Source of the DNA: Indibacter alkaliphilus LW1
GTDB lineage: Bacteria > Bacteroidota > Bacteroidia > Cytophagales > Cyclobacteriaceae
Reading direction: 5' to 3'
Length of the DNA stretch: 64,000 nucleotides
NCBI RefSeq assembly: GCF_000295935.2
Contig: NZ_ALWO02000023.1
Location: 372,001 to 436,000, forward strand
Shown here: positions 46,692 to 55,247 of the stretch, in pieces
Layout of the letters: every line of letters begins with the position of its first letter
How positions within the stretch are numbered: the first letter of the stretch is position 1
Position numbers and translations under genes: made by a program
Notes under the pieces: generated by a model
Seen by the model: the letters and a program-made list of their open reading frames with translations, nothing else
Database searches by the model: none
What the model was told of the DNA's origin: nothing

Positions 46692-47072
46692 ATGTTTCAG
46701 GAACCTAAAAAGTATAAAGAAAACGGTCATTTTTTTTTTGAACCAAAAAATGAATTGGAAAAAGTGTGTACCGCTCCAAAGGATAAAGACGGTGTGTTTA
46801 AAGTTCTAGAACTACGAAATGGTAAAATTGAATTAGTATACATCGGATTCTCAAATTCGGGTGGACTTTACAATGAAATCGTGAACGGGCTCCATTTTGA
46901 CAAAAACCCAAGAAATACTGGTTGGACCTACCAAACAATCAAAGACAAAACTGACGCACTTGACGTGTATTGGTATGTAACAGATGGCAAAGACAACCAA
47001 AAAAAAGAACAGGTAGAAATGTTAAAAGAGTTTGTGGAAATAACAGGTAAACTGCCAAAATGGAACAAATAG
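46692..47072 (+). CDS. Small GIY-YIG-like protein inside the uronate operon
   Basis: The 126-residue protein has GVFKVLEL and, about 14 residues later, LVYIGFSNSGG, a spacing that resembles the GIY-YIG nuclease fold. The typical Arg after YIG and the final catalytic Glu are not certain. It lies 150 bases after the SDR and 86 bases before uxuA, without an obvious link to sugar metabolism. It may be an inserted gene. Function unknown. Confidence 0.5.
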   Translation: MFQEPKKYKENGHFFFEPKNELEKVCTAPKDKDGVFKVLELRNGKIELVYIGFSNSGGLYNEIVNGLHFDKNPRNTGWTYQTIKDKTDALDVYWYVTDGKDNQKKEQVEMLKEFVEITGKLPKWNK

Positions 47073-47158
47073 AAAGCTTGATTGATAAAAAGCCCACATT
47101 TTACCTTCTTGACTCTTGTGTCACACTCCTAGTCTCTCGCATCTAATATCTAAATATA

Positions 47159-48337
47159 ATGATTTACAAAATGATACAGACCATGCGCTGGTATGGTCCT
47201 AAAGACCCTGTAAGCTTGACCGATATCCTTCAATCAGGCGCAACGGGAATTGTCTCAGCTTTGCATCAAATTCCAAATGGTGAAACCTGGCCTCTTGAGG
47301 AGATCAGAAAAAGAAAGGAACTGATCGAATCAGCAGGGCTTTCCTGGGATGTGGTAGAGTCTGTACCTGTTCATGAAAAAATCAAAACCCGTTCAGGAAA
47401 TTTTCAGGAATTGATTGAGAATTATAAGCAAACTATCCGAAACCTCGCTTCCGAGGGGATATTTAGAATTTGCTATAATTTTATGCCCATATTGGATTGG
47501 ACAAGAACCAAGTTGGCCCACCCTCTGCCCAACGGCGCGCGGGCTTTGTTTTTTGTCAAAAAGGAAGTTACGGCTTTTGACCTGTTTATTTTAAAAAGAG
47601 AGGGGTCAGAAAGAGAATACAGTGCCCAGGAAATTGCTGCAGCTAAAGACTTCTACGAAAATGCATCAGAGGATGAGCTGAAGAGAGTTCAGGATAATAT
47701 TCTCAAAGGTCTTCCAGGTTCAGAGGAAGGTTATACGATGGAGCAGTTTAAGGAAGCGTTGGCTACTTACCGGAACATTGGACGCAAAGAGTTGGCAGAA
47801 AACTTAAAGTTGTTTTTGGATGAGATCATTCCAACAGCACAGGAGAATGGAGTTTTTCTAGCCATTCATCCCGATGATCCTCCATTCGATATTTTTGGTT
47901 TACCCAGAGTGGTTTCTACAGCTGAAGACATGAAAAGAATCATTCAAGATAATTCAAGTAGGCATAATGGTTTCACTTTCTGCACAGGATCTTATGGAGT
48001 GAGAGCGGATAATGATCTTGTTGCGATGATCAGGGAGTTTGGAAAATATATTCACTTTATCCATTTGAGATCTACCCGAAGAGATGAGGAAGGTAACTTT
48101 TTTGAAGACAATCATTTGGATGGAAATGTCCCCATGGAAGCAGTAATTGCCGAAATTCTCAAAATTCAGAAAATAAGAAAAATCTCGATTCCTATGCGGC
48201 CCGACCATGGACACCAAATGTTGGATGATTTGAACAAGCCCATCATCAACCCAGGCTATACTGCGATTGGACGCCTCAAAGGCCTCGCCGAAATTAGAGG
48301 TGCGGAAGCAGCTTTGATTTGGGCCGGAATTGTATAG
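47159..48337 (+). CDS. uxuA: Mannonate dehydratase
   Basis: The 392-residue TIM-barrel enzyme has MRWYGPKDPVSL, HPDDPPF, FCTGSYG and RPDHGHQML, all conserved in UxuA. It dehydrates D-mannonate to 2-keto-3-deoxygluconate with a divalent metal. It completes the pathway started by UxaC. The next enzymes, KDG kinase and aldolase, are not in the window. Confidence 0.97.
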   Translation: MIYKMIQTMRWYGPKDPVSLTDILQSGATGIVSALHQIPNGETWPLEEIRKRKELIESAGLSWDVVESVPVHEKIKTRSGNFQELIENYKQTIRNLASEGIFRICYNFMPILDWTRTKLAHPLPNGARALFFVKKEVTAFDLFILKREGSEREYSAQEIAAAKDFYENASEDELKRVQDNILKGLPGSEEGYTMEQFKEALATYRNIGRKELAENLKLFLDEIIPTAQENGVFLAIHPDDPPFDIFGLPRVVSTAEDMKRIIQDNSSRHNGFTFCTGSYGVRADNDLVAMIREFGKYIHFIHLRSTRRDEEGNFFEDNHLDGNVPMEAVIAEILKIQKIRKISIPMRPDHGHQMLDDLNKPIINPGYTAIGRLKGLAEIRGAEAALIWAGIV

Positions 48338-48439
48338 TACGCTAATCTAGACCATCAAATTCAAACCCCAAGTGATGAATCCTGCAAAAAGGTAATCTTC
48401 AAAATTCAATATAGGGCATTTTCCTTGATACGATAAATT

Positions 48440-48455
48440 TTGAAACCGATTTCAA
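48440..48455. promoter_or_regulatory. Palindrome TTGAAACCGATTTCAA before the GH43 gene
   Basis: Perfect 6-4-6 inverted repeat, 47 bases before the GH43 start. Its core ACCGATTTCA is repeated at 49837-49846 before the second LacI gene. Confidence 0.55.
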
Positions 48456-48501
48456 TTTCTTTAATTTAGGTCTTTCAATTTATTAATAAATCCTTAAACC
48501 T

Positions 48502-49599
48502 ATGAATCTAAAACTCATCAAAAAGCCTCTCTTCATGGGCATGGGTGCATTCCTCCTGTTTTCTTGTGGCCAGAATACCACTACTGAGGAATCTGCTCAA
48601 ATTGAAGAAGAAAGTAAATACCTTTCTAAGCCTTTGGTTTCCCATATTTACACAGCAGATCCTTCTGCGCATGTATTCAATGGAAAGATCTACATCTACC
48701 CTTCACATGATGTCGAATCTGAAATCAAACAAGATGATTCCGGAGCACATTTCAACATGAGAGATTACCATGTCTTTTCTATGGATTCACCGGATTCAGA
48801 ACCTGTTGATCACGGTGTAATCTTAGATGTAGATGATGTTCCTTGGGCGAAACGTCAAATGTGGGCGCCGGATGCTGCTGAGAAGGACGGAAAATATTAT
48901 TTCTATTTCCCTGCCAAAGACCATGATGATATTTTCAGAATTGGAGTTGCCGTGGCCGACAGTCCTGTAGGCCCATTCAAAGCAGAGGCAGAACCCATTA
49001 AAGGGAGTTACAGCATGGATCCGGCTGTTTTTCAGGATGGTAATGAGTATTATATGTATTGGGGTGGTATATGGGGCGGTCAGCTTCAAAAGTGGAGAAC
49101 AGGAAAATATGTTTCTACCGGAGACCTACCCTATGATGATGAACCCGCTGACGATGAACCGGCTATTGCTCCTATGATTGCTAAAATGAGTGATGACATG
49201 CTTCAATTTGCTGAAGAGCCAAAACAAGTTTTGATTCTTGACAAAGATGGATCTCCTATCAAAGCTGGTGACCATGAAAGAAGGTTTTTTGAAGCCGCAT
49301 GGGTACACAAGCACAATGGTAAATATTACTTTTCCTATTCAACAGGGGATACGCATAACATAGCCTATGCCATAGGAGATTCTCCATATGGACCTTTCAC
49401 CTATGAAGGGGTTATCTTGAAACCTGTTCAAGGTTGGACAAATCATCATTCCATCGCAAAAGTAGATGACACTTGGTATATCTTCTATCATGATACTGAG
49501 ATATCAGGAGAAACCCATTTAAGAAATATCAAAATGGCAGAAATGACTCACAATGAAGATGGAACGATTCAAACCATCGACCCTATGAAGAAGCCATAA
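48502..49599 (+). CDS. Glycoside hydrolase family 43 lipoprotein
   Basis: The 365-residue protein has a lipobox (LLFSC, Cys22) and a five-bladed beta-propeller GH43 domain. The catalytic set is visible as TADPSAHVF (Asp base), SYSMDPAVF (pKa-modulating Asp) and FFEAAWVHKHNG (Glu acid). It is probably a beta-xylosidase or arabinofuranosidase acting on xylan fragments, given GH67 and uronate genes around it. It has its own promoter palindrome and a terminator at 49626. Confidence 0.92.
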   Translation: MNLKLIKKPLFMGMGAFLLFSCGQNTTTEESAQIEEESKYLSKPLVSHIYTADPSAHVFNGKIYIYPSHDVESEIKQDDSGAHFNMRDYHVFSMDSPDSEPVDHGVILDVDDVPWAKRQMWAPDAAEKDGKYYFYFPAKDHDDIFRIGVAVADSPVGPFKAEAEPIKGSYSMDPAVFQDGNEYYMYWGGIWGGQLQKWRTGKYVSTGDLPYDDEPADDEPAIAPMIAKMSDDMLQFAEEPKQVLILDKDGSPIKAGDHERRFFEAAWVHKHNGKYYFSYSTGDTHNIAYAIGDSPYGPFTYEGVILKPVQGWTNHHSIAKVDDTWYIFYHDTEISGETHLRNIKMAEMTHNEDGTIQTIDPMKKP

Positions 49600-49625
49600 G
49601 TTAAAATTTTGCCTGTTAAACCTAG

Positions 49626-49656
49626 AAGCGGCCTAATAATTAAGGCCGCTTTTTCT
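49626..49656 (+). terminator. Rho-independent terminator after the GH43 gene
   Basis: AAGCGGCCT and AGGCCGCTT form a 9-bp stem with an AATAATTA loop, then TTTTC. Confidence 0.92.
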
Positions 49657-49836
49657 TTTTTTCATTTTACTGTTTGGATTTTCTTCCCCTTTTGAATGCT
49701 ATAATAGAAGAGTTTGATTTTTAAAACCAAAGGGAAAAATTGATTCCTTTATCCAAGTGATTCAATACTTAAATATCCATTTATATAAAATATTATTTTA
49801 TTTTTTCGCTTATTTATGTCCCAAAATAATTATGTT

Positions 49837-49846
49837 ACCGATTTCA
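49837..49846. promoter_or_regulatory. ACCGATTTCA operator element before LacI
   Basis: The ten bases are identical to the core of the GH43 palindrome (48445-48454). The flanks TTATG/CATAA make a partial palindrome. It lies between the -33 region and the -7 box, where a repressor would act. Confidence 0.5.
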
Positions 49847-49852
49847 TAAAAA

Positions 49853-49860
49853 TAAATTTG
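49853..49860 (+). promoter_or_regulatory. -7 box of the LacI/GH67 operon
   Basis: TAAATTTG matches TAnnTTTG, seven bases after the ACCGATTTCA element. Confidence 0.55.
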
Positions 49861-49930
49861 AATAAAAGATCTTATCTCATAGATTTGATATTTGAGTTAA
49901 TACAGTATTGAGCTTAACCCTCATTTATCC

Positions 49931-50962
49931 ATGGATAAAGAAATCACCATCTATGATATAGCCAAAGATCTTGGCGTTTCACCCACCACAGTTAGTCGAG
50001 CATTGAATGATCATCCTGCTGTCAATGAAAAGACCAAAAAGAAAATCTACAAAGCGGCAATGGACATGGGCTATCAGTCCAACGTTTTTGCATCCAATCT
50101 AAGAAGTAAAAAAACCAATAACATAGGAGTCATTGTTCCCAGACTTAACAGCTCCTTTCAATCATCTGTCATTGCAGGTATGGAAAAGGTAGCGAATGAA
50201 GCAGGGTATAACCTGATTATTTCACAATCGATGGAGTCTGAAGCAAAAGAAATTGCCAATACTTTGACAATGTTCAATAGCCGGGTAGATGGGTTAATTG
50301 TTTCATTGGCAAGCAATTCGGATAACTTGGCTCATTTTAAACCATTTATCAAGAAAAATATCCCACTCATTTTTTATGACAGGGTCGGTAGTTTGGAAGA
50401 AATATTAGGAGTGACAATAGATAATTTGAATGCAGCCTACCAAGCCACCAAACATTTGATTGATCAAGGTTGCAAAAGGATAGTCCATGTACTGGGAAAT
50501 ATTAAAGTCAATGTCTACAGTGAAAGGCTCAAAGGTTATAAATATGCCCTTTTGGACCATGAAATCCCCTATGATGACAAATTGATAATCCATGCAGACC
50601 TGAATGAAGAAGCTGGTTATGATATTGTACAAAAAGTCAAAAACTTAGATAAACCTATTGATGGGCTTTTTGTCTCCAATGATGCCTGTGCTGCAAGTTG
50701 TATTCGACAGCTTAAGCTCGAAGGGTTCAAAGTACCTCAAGATATCGCTGTAGTAGGATTCAATAATGATGTGATTTCCAGACTTGTAGAGCCTAATATT
50801 ACAACCATTAATTATCCTGGATATGAGATGGGGGAAATTGCGATGAAAAACCTCATCAACCACCTGGATGATAAATCTGAGAGTATGTTGAAAACTACAA
50901 ATAAAATCACACTTCGATCAGAATTAATCATCCGTGAATCCTCCAAGCGAAAATTAGTCTAA
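49931..50962 (+). CDS. LacI family regulator, probably of glucuronoxylan genes
   Basis: The 343-residue protein has the HTH ITIYDIAKDLGVSPTTVSRALND and a LacI effector domain (FYDRVGSLEE, DGLFVSND). It is transcribed with the GH67 gene 22 bases downstream. The shared ACCGATTTCA motif suggests that it controls itself and the GH43 gene. Confidence 0.93.
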   Translation: MDKEITIYDIAKDLGVSPTTVSRALNDHPAVNEKTKKKIYKAAMDMGYQSNVFASNLRSKKTNNIGVIVPRLNSSFQSSVIAGMEKVANEAGYNLIISQSMESEAKEIANTLTMFNSRVDGLIVSLASNSDNLAHFKPFIKKNIPLIFYDRVGSLEEILGVTIDNLNAAYQATKHLIDQGCKRIVHVLGNIKVNVYSERLKGYKYALLDHEIPYDDKLIIHADLNEEAGYDIVQKVKNLDKPIDGLFVSNDACAASCIRQLKLEGFKVPQDIAVVGFNNDVISRLVEPNITTINYPGYEMGEIAMKNLINHLDDKSESMLKTTNKITLRSELIIRESSKRKLV

Positions 50963-50984
50963 CCTATTAAATTTTAAACCTAAA

Positions 50985-53102
50985 ATGATCAGAGAACTAT
51001 TTACCACAATAGCAATTCTTCTGTTGCCTATAATGCTTTCTGCAAATGATGGCTATAAACTTTGGCTACAATATTACCCTATTGAAAATCCTCAAGCTTG
51101 GCAGCAAGATATGTTGAAAAAAGTCAGCATAGCAGGGGAAAATGAAACATTAGATATAATCAAAAATGAGCTGAATATCGCCGCTGAGGGTTTTTTTGGA
51201 CAAAACCCCTCTTTTTCCAAAGAAAATCCAAGCTTGGTGATTGCTCTAAAAGAGCAACTTCCCTCCTATTTGGCAAGTAAAGCTTCCTCGAAATTGGGAG
51301 AAGAAGGCTTTCATATTTTCTCTTCGGATAACCAGACCGTCATCACAGCAAACAGTCAATTTGGCCTGCTTTATGGAACTTTCAGATTATTGCAGGAAAT
51401 GCAAAAGTCAAACCCTCTCTCAGAAACCGGAATTGTTGATTCCCCTAAAGTGCAGCATAGAGTACTCAACCATTGGGACAACTTGGACAGAACAGTAGAA
51501 AGAGGATATTCGGGTTTCAGTATTTGGAACTGGCACAGGTTACCCAGACACATTGACCAACAGTATCTGGATTATGCGAGAGCCAACGCCTCCCTTGGGA
51601 TAAACGGGACAGCCATAACAAATGTCAATGCTAATGCTCTGATCCTAACTCCCTATTACCTTGAAAAAGCACAAGCTCTTGCTGATGCTTTCAGACCTTA
51701 TGGTATCAAGCTTTATTTGACAGCAAGGTTTTCTTCTCCAATAGAAATCGGGGGCTTGGAGACGGCTGACCCGCAGAATGAAGCTGTCAAACAATGGTGG
51801 AAAGATAAGGCAAAAGAAATCTATGAATACATACCTGACTTTGGAGGTTTTCTGGTCAAGGCAGATTCCGAAGGGCAACCTGGACCGCATAATTATGGAA
51901 GGACACAGGCCGAAGGAGCTAATATGTTAGCAGATGCGGTAAAGCCTTTTGGTGGTATAGTCATGTGGAGAGCTTTTGTTTACAGTGAAAATACTCCTGA
52001 TGACAGACATAAACAGGCTTACAATGAATTTGTACCCATAGATGGTGAATTTAGAGAAAATGTCATCGTCCAAGTAAAAAACGGCGCAATTGATTTTCAA
52101 CCAAGAGAACCATTTCATCCCTTGTTTGGAGCTATGCCCAATACGCCACTGATGATGGAATTCCAGATTACTCAGGAGTATTTGGGGCATGATACACATT
52201 TGGCCTTTTTAGCTCCCATGTATGAAGAAGTGCTCAAGGAGGATACATATATCAACGGAGAAGGTTCTGAAGTTGCTAAAGTAATTGATGGAAGTCTTCA
52301 TAACTATTCCCTAACAGGTATGGCTGGTGTTGCCAATGTAGGAACTGACCGCAATTGGACAGGCCATCATTTTCATCAAGCCAATTGGTATGCTTATGGG
52401 AAGTTAGCATGGAACCCATGGGAAAGTTCAGAAAAGATAGCAGAAGACTGGATCAAGCTGACCTTTACTACTGAAAGAGAATTTGTAGAACCTGTCAAGA
52501 AACTTATGCTCAATTCACATGAAATGGTCGTTAATTATATGACTCCTTTAGGTATTCATCATATTATGGCAAGAAGCCATCACTATGGCCCGGGTCCTTG
52601 GGTTACAGGTGGAGGTAGAGCGGATTGGACTTCAACCTACTACCACAATGCCAGTGAAAAAGGAATGGGCTTTGACAGGACTTTAAGTGGAAGCAATGCA
52701 CTTGAACAATATACTCCAGAATTACAGGAAAAATGGGGAGACTTGGACTTGGTGCCTGAAAAATTCCTGCTTTGGTTTCACCATTTGCCTTGGGAGCATC
52801 AAATGAAGTCAGGAAATATACTCTGGGATGAAATAGCCCTCCATTACCAAAAAGGAGTCAATGAGGCCAGAGAAAATATCAAAACTTGGAAAAATCTTGA
52901 AAAGCATGTTGATAAGTATAGGTTTGAGCATGTACTCTCCTTTATGGAAATTCAGGCTGAAGAAGCCGAATGGTGGAGAGATGCAGTGTTATTGTACTTT
53001 GGACAATATTCTGGACTACCATTACCTGAAGGGGTTGAACCTCCTAAACATAATTTAGAATATTACATGAACATTGACCATAAGTTTGTACCTGGAATAT
53101 AA
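50985..53102 (+). CDS. aguA: GH67 alpha-glucuronidase
   Basis: The 705-residue protein has a signal peptide (to about LSANDG), an N-terminal beta domain, the (beta/alpha)8 domain with GYSGFSIWNWHRLP, VKADSEGQPGP (acid Glu) and the base pair region PIDGEFRENVIVQ / FQPREPF, and the C-terminal helical domain. GH67 enzymes remove 4-O-methylglucuronic acid from short xylo-oligosaccharide ends. It provides glucuronate to UxaC. Length is normal. Confidence 0.96.
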   Translation: MIRELFTTIAILLLPIMLSANDGYKLWLQYYPIENPQAWQQDMLKKVSIAGENETLDIIKNELNIAAEGFFGQNPSFSKENPSLVIALKEQLPSYLASKASSKLGEEGFHIFSSDNQTVITANSQFGLLYGTFRLLQEMQKSNPLSETGIVDSPKVQHRVLNHWDNLDRTVERGYSGFSIWNWHRLPRHIDQQYLDYARANASLGINGTAITNVNANALILTPYYLEKAQALADAFRPYGIKLYLTARFSSPIEIGGLETADPQNEAVKQWWKDKAKEIYEYIPDFGGFLVKADSEGQPGPHNYGRTQAEGANMLADAVKPFGGIVMWRAFVYSENTPDDRHKQAYNEFVPIDGEFRENVIVQVKNGAIDFQPREPFHPLFGAMPNTPLMMEFQITQEYLGHDTHLAFLAPMYEEVLKEDTYINGEGSEVAKVIDGSLHNYSLTGMAGVANVGTDRNWTGHHFHQANWYAYGKLAWNPWESSEKIAEDWIKLTFTTEREFVEPVKKLMLNSHEMVVNYMTPLGIHHIMARSHHYGPGPWVTGGGRADWTSTYYHNASEKGMGFDRTLSGSNALEQYTPELQEKWGDLDLVPEKFLLWFHHLPWEHQMKSGNILWDEIALHYQKGVNEARENIKTWKNLEKHVDKYRFEHVLSFMEIQAEEAEWWRDAVLLYFGQYSGLPLPEGVEPPKHNLEYYMNIDHKFVPGI

Positions 53103-53105
53103 TCA

Positions 53106-53137
53106 AAACGGAAGGTCAAAAATGCCTTCCGTTTTTT
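53106..53137. terminator. Bidirectional terminator between GH67 and LytTR genes
   Basis: ACGGAAGG and CCTTCCGT form an 8-bp perfect stem, with AAA before and TTTTTT after. The stop codon of the minus-strand gene lies at its edge. Confidence 0.93.
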
Positions 53138-53847
53138 CATTGACCTCCGGTCAGCAACTCTATGATTTCATTTCTTCGGATTCTGGAAAAAGGAACTTTC
53201 ATTTTGCCCATGTCCAATTCATTTCCTATGATTCCCTGGACTTTATCTTTGGAAATAATGTAGGTCTTATGTACTCTCAAAAATGAGGAAGGTAATGACT
53301 CTTCAAGACTTTTCATGGTCATCAATGTGATATACCTGTCTTTTTCAGTATGTATGGCCAAGTAATTTTCCATACCTTCTACATAGACAATGTCCTCAAG
53401 ATTGATGCGTCTGAGCATGGCATCAACTTTCACGAATATATGGTCCTTATGTGATATTGGTTCGGGTGGCTTTAGATCTCTAAATTTCAACTTATAAACA
53501 TCAGAAGCTTTGTTGACTGCTTTAAGAAATCTCTCAAAAGAATAAGGTTTGACAAGATAATCTACCACATCCAATTCAAAACCTTGTAATGCATAATTAG
53601 GATAGGCAGTAGTAATAATTACAATGGGGGGCTTTTGAAGGGATTTTAAAAAATCCAACCCTGTGATTTTAGGCATTTGGATATCCAAAAACATCAGGTG
53701 AACTTCATTCTCCTGCAATATTTTATTGGCTTCCAGTGCATTTTCACAAGTAGTCAAAAGGTCAAGCTGCGTAATTTCCCTCATATAATTTTTCAACCCT
53801 TCCCGGGCAAGAGGTTCATCTTCTACAATAATGGTCTTAATCTTCAT
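53137..53847 (-). CDS. LytTR family response regulator
   Basis: The 236-residue protein (ATG at 53847) has a CheY-like receiver (MKIKTIIVEDEPLA, phospho-Asp in MFLDIQMP) and a LytTR DNA-binding domain with INLEDIVYVEG, HTEKDRYITL and FLRVHKTYI. A TTG three codons upstream extends the frame but the ATG is preferred. It starts one base past the end of the kinase gene, an operon. Confidence 0.95.
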   Translation of the reverse strand: MKIKTIIVEDEPLAREGLKNYMREITQLDLLTTCENALEANKILQENEVHLMFLDIQMPKITGLDFLKSLQKPPIVIITTAYPNYALQGFELDVVDYLVKPYSFERFLKAVNKASDVYKLKFRDLKPPEPISHKDHIFVKVDAMLRRINLEDIVYVEGMENYLAIHTEKDRYITLMTMKSLEESLPSSFLRVHKTYIISKDKVQGIIGNELDMGKMKVPFSRIRRNEIIELLTGGQ

Positions 53848-53848
53848 C

Positions 53849-54907
53849 TTAGTCAATGTTGAGGGTTAGCCATACTTCAAAAGTATCCTTTTCTTCTTTT
53901 ATAGTCAGGGTATAATTTTTCGGGTATAGGATTTCGAGTCTCCTTTTGATGTTTTTCAGTCCCAATCCTCCTGGTCTTTTATCGAATCCGCTTTCGTCTT
54001 TAGTATTGAAAAAATAAGCCATAAGCTGATTATCTCTTTTTGATAAGTGGAGCTTGACCATATTTTTCTTATCGACGTGGGAGGAAAGATGCTTGAAACA
54101 ATTTTCCAAAAATGGAATCAAAACCAATGGAGCGATTTTAAAGCCTTCTAAATTCCCTATCACTTGATAATCTATGTCCATCCTCTCTCCCTTTCGGATC
54201 TTTTCCAGATCTATGTAATTTTCTAAATATTCGAGTTCTTTCAGAATATCTATTTTGTTCACAGAAAAATCATAGAGTTGTGAACGTAAAAGATTACTCA
54301 GTTTGATCAGGGTATCAGATGCTTTTTCCGGATCCATACGGATCAAAACATAAACCGAATTGATGGCATTGAATAAAAAATGTGGATTGACCTGAGATTT
54401 TAGGAATTCCAGTTCCGACGCTACCCTTTCTTTCTCCTTTAGCTCGTTGATCCTTTGCATTTTACGGTTATCAACAAAACCTTTAAAGCCCAATAAAATA
54501 GCCCCTGTAAAGATATTACTGGAAAAATATATCATAAGAATCTGGACAAAACTTGCTTGAAAAAACTCTTTGAGATCCGTTACTAATATCCACTGTATTC
54601 CAAAATACATGAGCAAAGCCAACAAAATACCTAGCATCAAAAAAGATAAAATAAAAAGAAAAATTCCTTTGGGCTTGAATATCTTGGGAATGAGAATGTA
54701 ATACGAAATATAATAAATGGATGCATTGGCAACTGTATAGAATCCTGTAACCCACAGCAAATCCGAAAGTTGGCTGTACATGGATCTGTATACCCATACC
54801 CAAAAGACAAAATAAAAACCCCAAAAAAGAAAATGGTGAAACTTCAATTTTAAAAGTTTTTTTAATAAACCGGAATTTTCCAAATGGATTGCGGCGCTGA
54901 ATGTCAT
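53849..54907 (-). CDS. LytS-type sensor histidine kinase
   Basis: The 352-residue protein has four membrane spans in the first 150 residues, a His_kinase domain with the NPHFLFNAINSVYVLI acceptor motif and a compact HATPase (FLENCFKH, GGLGLKNI). It pairs with the LytTR regulator that follows. A 27-codon frame encoding a membrane peptide ends four bases before it. Targets of the system are not identifiable; the divergent hydrolase at 55248 is a candidate. Confidence 0.94.
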   Translation of the reverse strand: MTFSAAIHLENSGLLKKLLKLKFHHFLFWGFYFVFWVWVYRSMYSQLSDLLWVTGFYTVANASIYYISYYILIPKIFKPKGIFLFILSFLMLGILLALLMYFGIQWILVTDLKEFFQASFVQILMIYFSSNIFTGAILLGFKGFVDNRKMQRINELKEKERVASELEFLKSQVNPHFLFNAINSVYVLIRMDPEKASDTLIKLSNLLRSQLYDFSVNKIDILKELEYLENYIDLEKIRKGERMDIDYQVIGNLEGFKIAPLVLIPFLENCFKHLSSHVDKKNMVKLHLSKRDNQLMAYFFNTKDESGFDKRPGGLGLKNIKRRLEILYPKNYTLTIKEEKDTFEVWLTLNID

Positions 54908-54911
54908 CTCA

Positions 54912-54995
54912 TTACTTTTTGGAATCTTTAAAAGCCCCTGCTACATATAAAGTGTAAAAAACAATAGCTATCAGGAATAATGTCCACCAAATCAT
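54912..54995 (-). CDS. Candidate 27-residue single-span membrane peptide
   Basis: An ATG frame encodes 27 residues: a Trp-rich hydrophobic helix (MIWWTLFLIAIVFYTLYVAG) and a charged tail FKDSKK. Its TAA is four bases before the histidine kinase ATG, so the two would be coupled. The sequence looks like a designed single membrane helix rather than random AT-rich reading. It is too short to prove from sequence alone. Confidence 0.5.
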   Translation of the reverse strand: MIWWTLFLIAIVFYTLYVAGAFKDSKK

Positions 54996-55066
54996 ATTTT
55001 AATAGATTTTGAATATGAATGTAAAATAAAAAGTACGAACTATACAGTTTTCTTGACCAAAAGTAT

Positions 55067-55081
55067 TTGATCATTGATCAA
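55067..55081. promoter_or_regulatory. Perfect palindrome TTGATCATTGATCAA in the divergent LytS/hydrolase gap
   Basis: A 7-1-7 palindrome about 70 bases from the small peptide start and 167 from the hydrolase start. It is a possible operator. Confidence 0.4.
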
Positions 55082-55247
55082 TTGCAGGATAGACCATTTT
55101 TTACACACGACTCATCTGATCAAAAACTGCTCTGCGCCATTCACTGAGTAAAAAACAACTGGTCAGCATAAGAGAGACAGTGGTCAAAGATTTTTTTCTA
55201 ACAGTAATGACTGTTTCATTTTTGGGTATCACAAAACAAATAATCTT

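Larger units (their letters stand above)
49657..49930. other. Promoter region of the second LacI gene
   Basis: This AT-rich gap holds no gene. It carries the ACCGATTTCA element at 49837 and a perfect -7 box at 49853; nothing else stands out. Confidence 0.55.
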
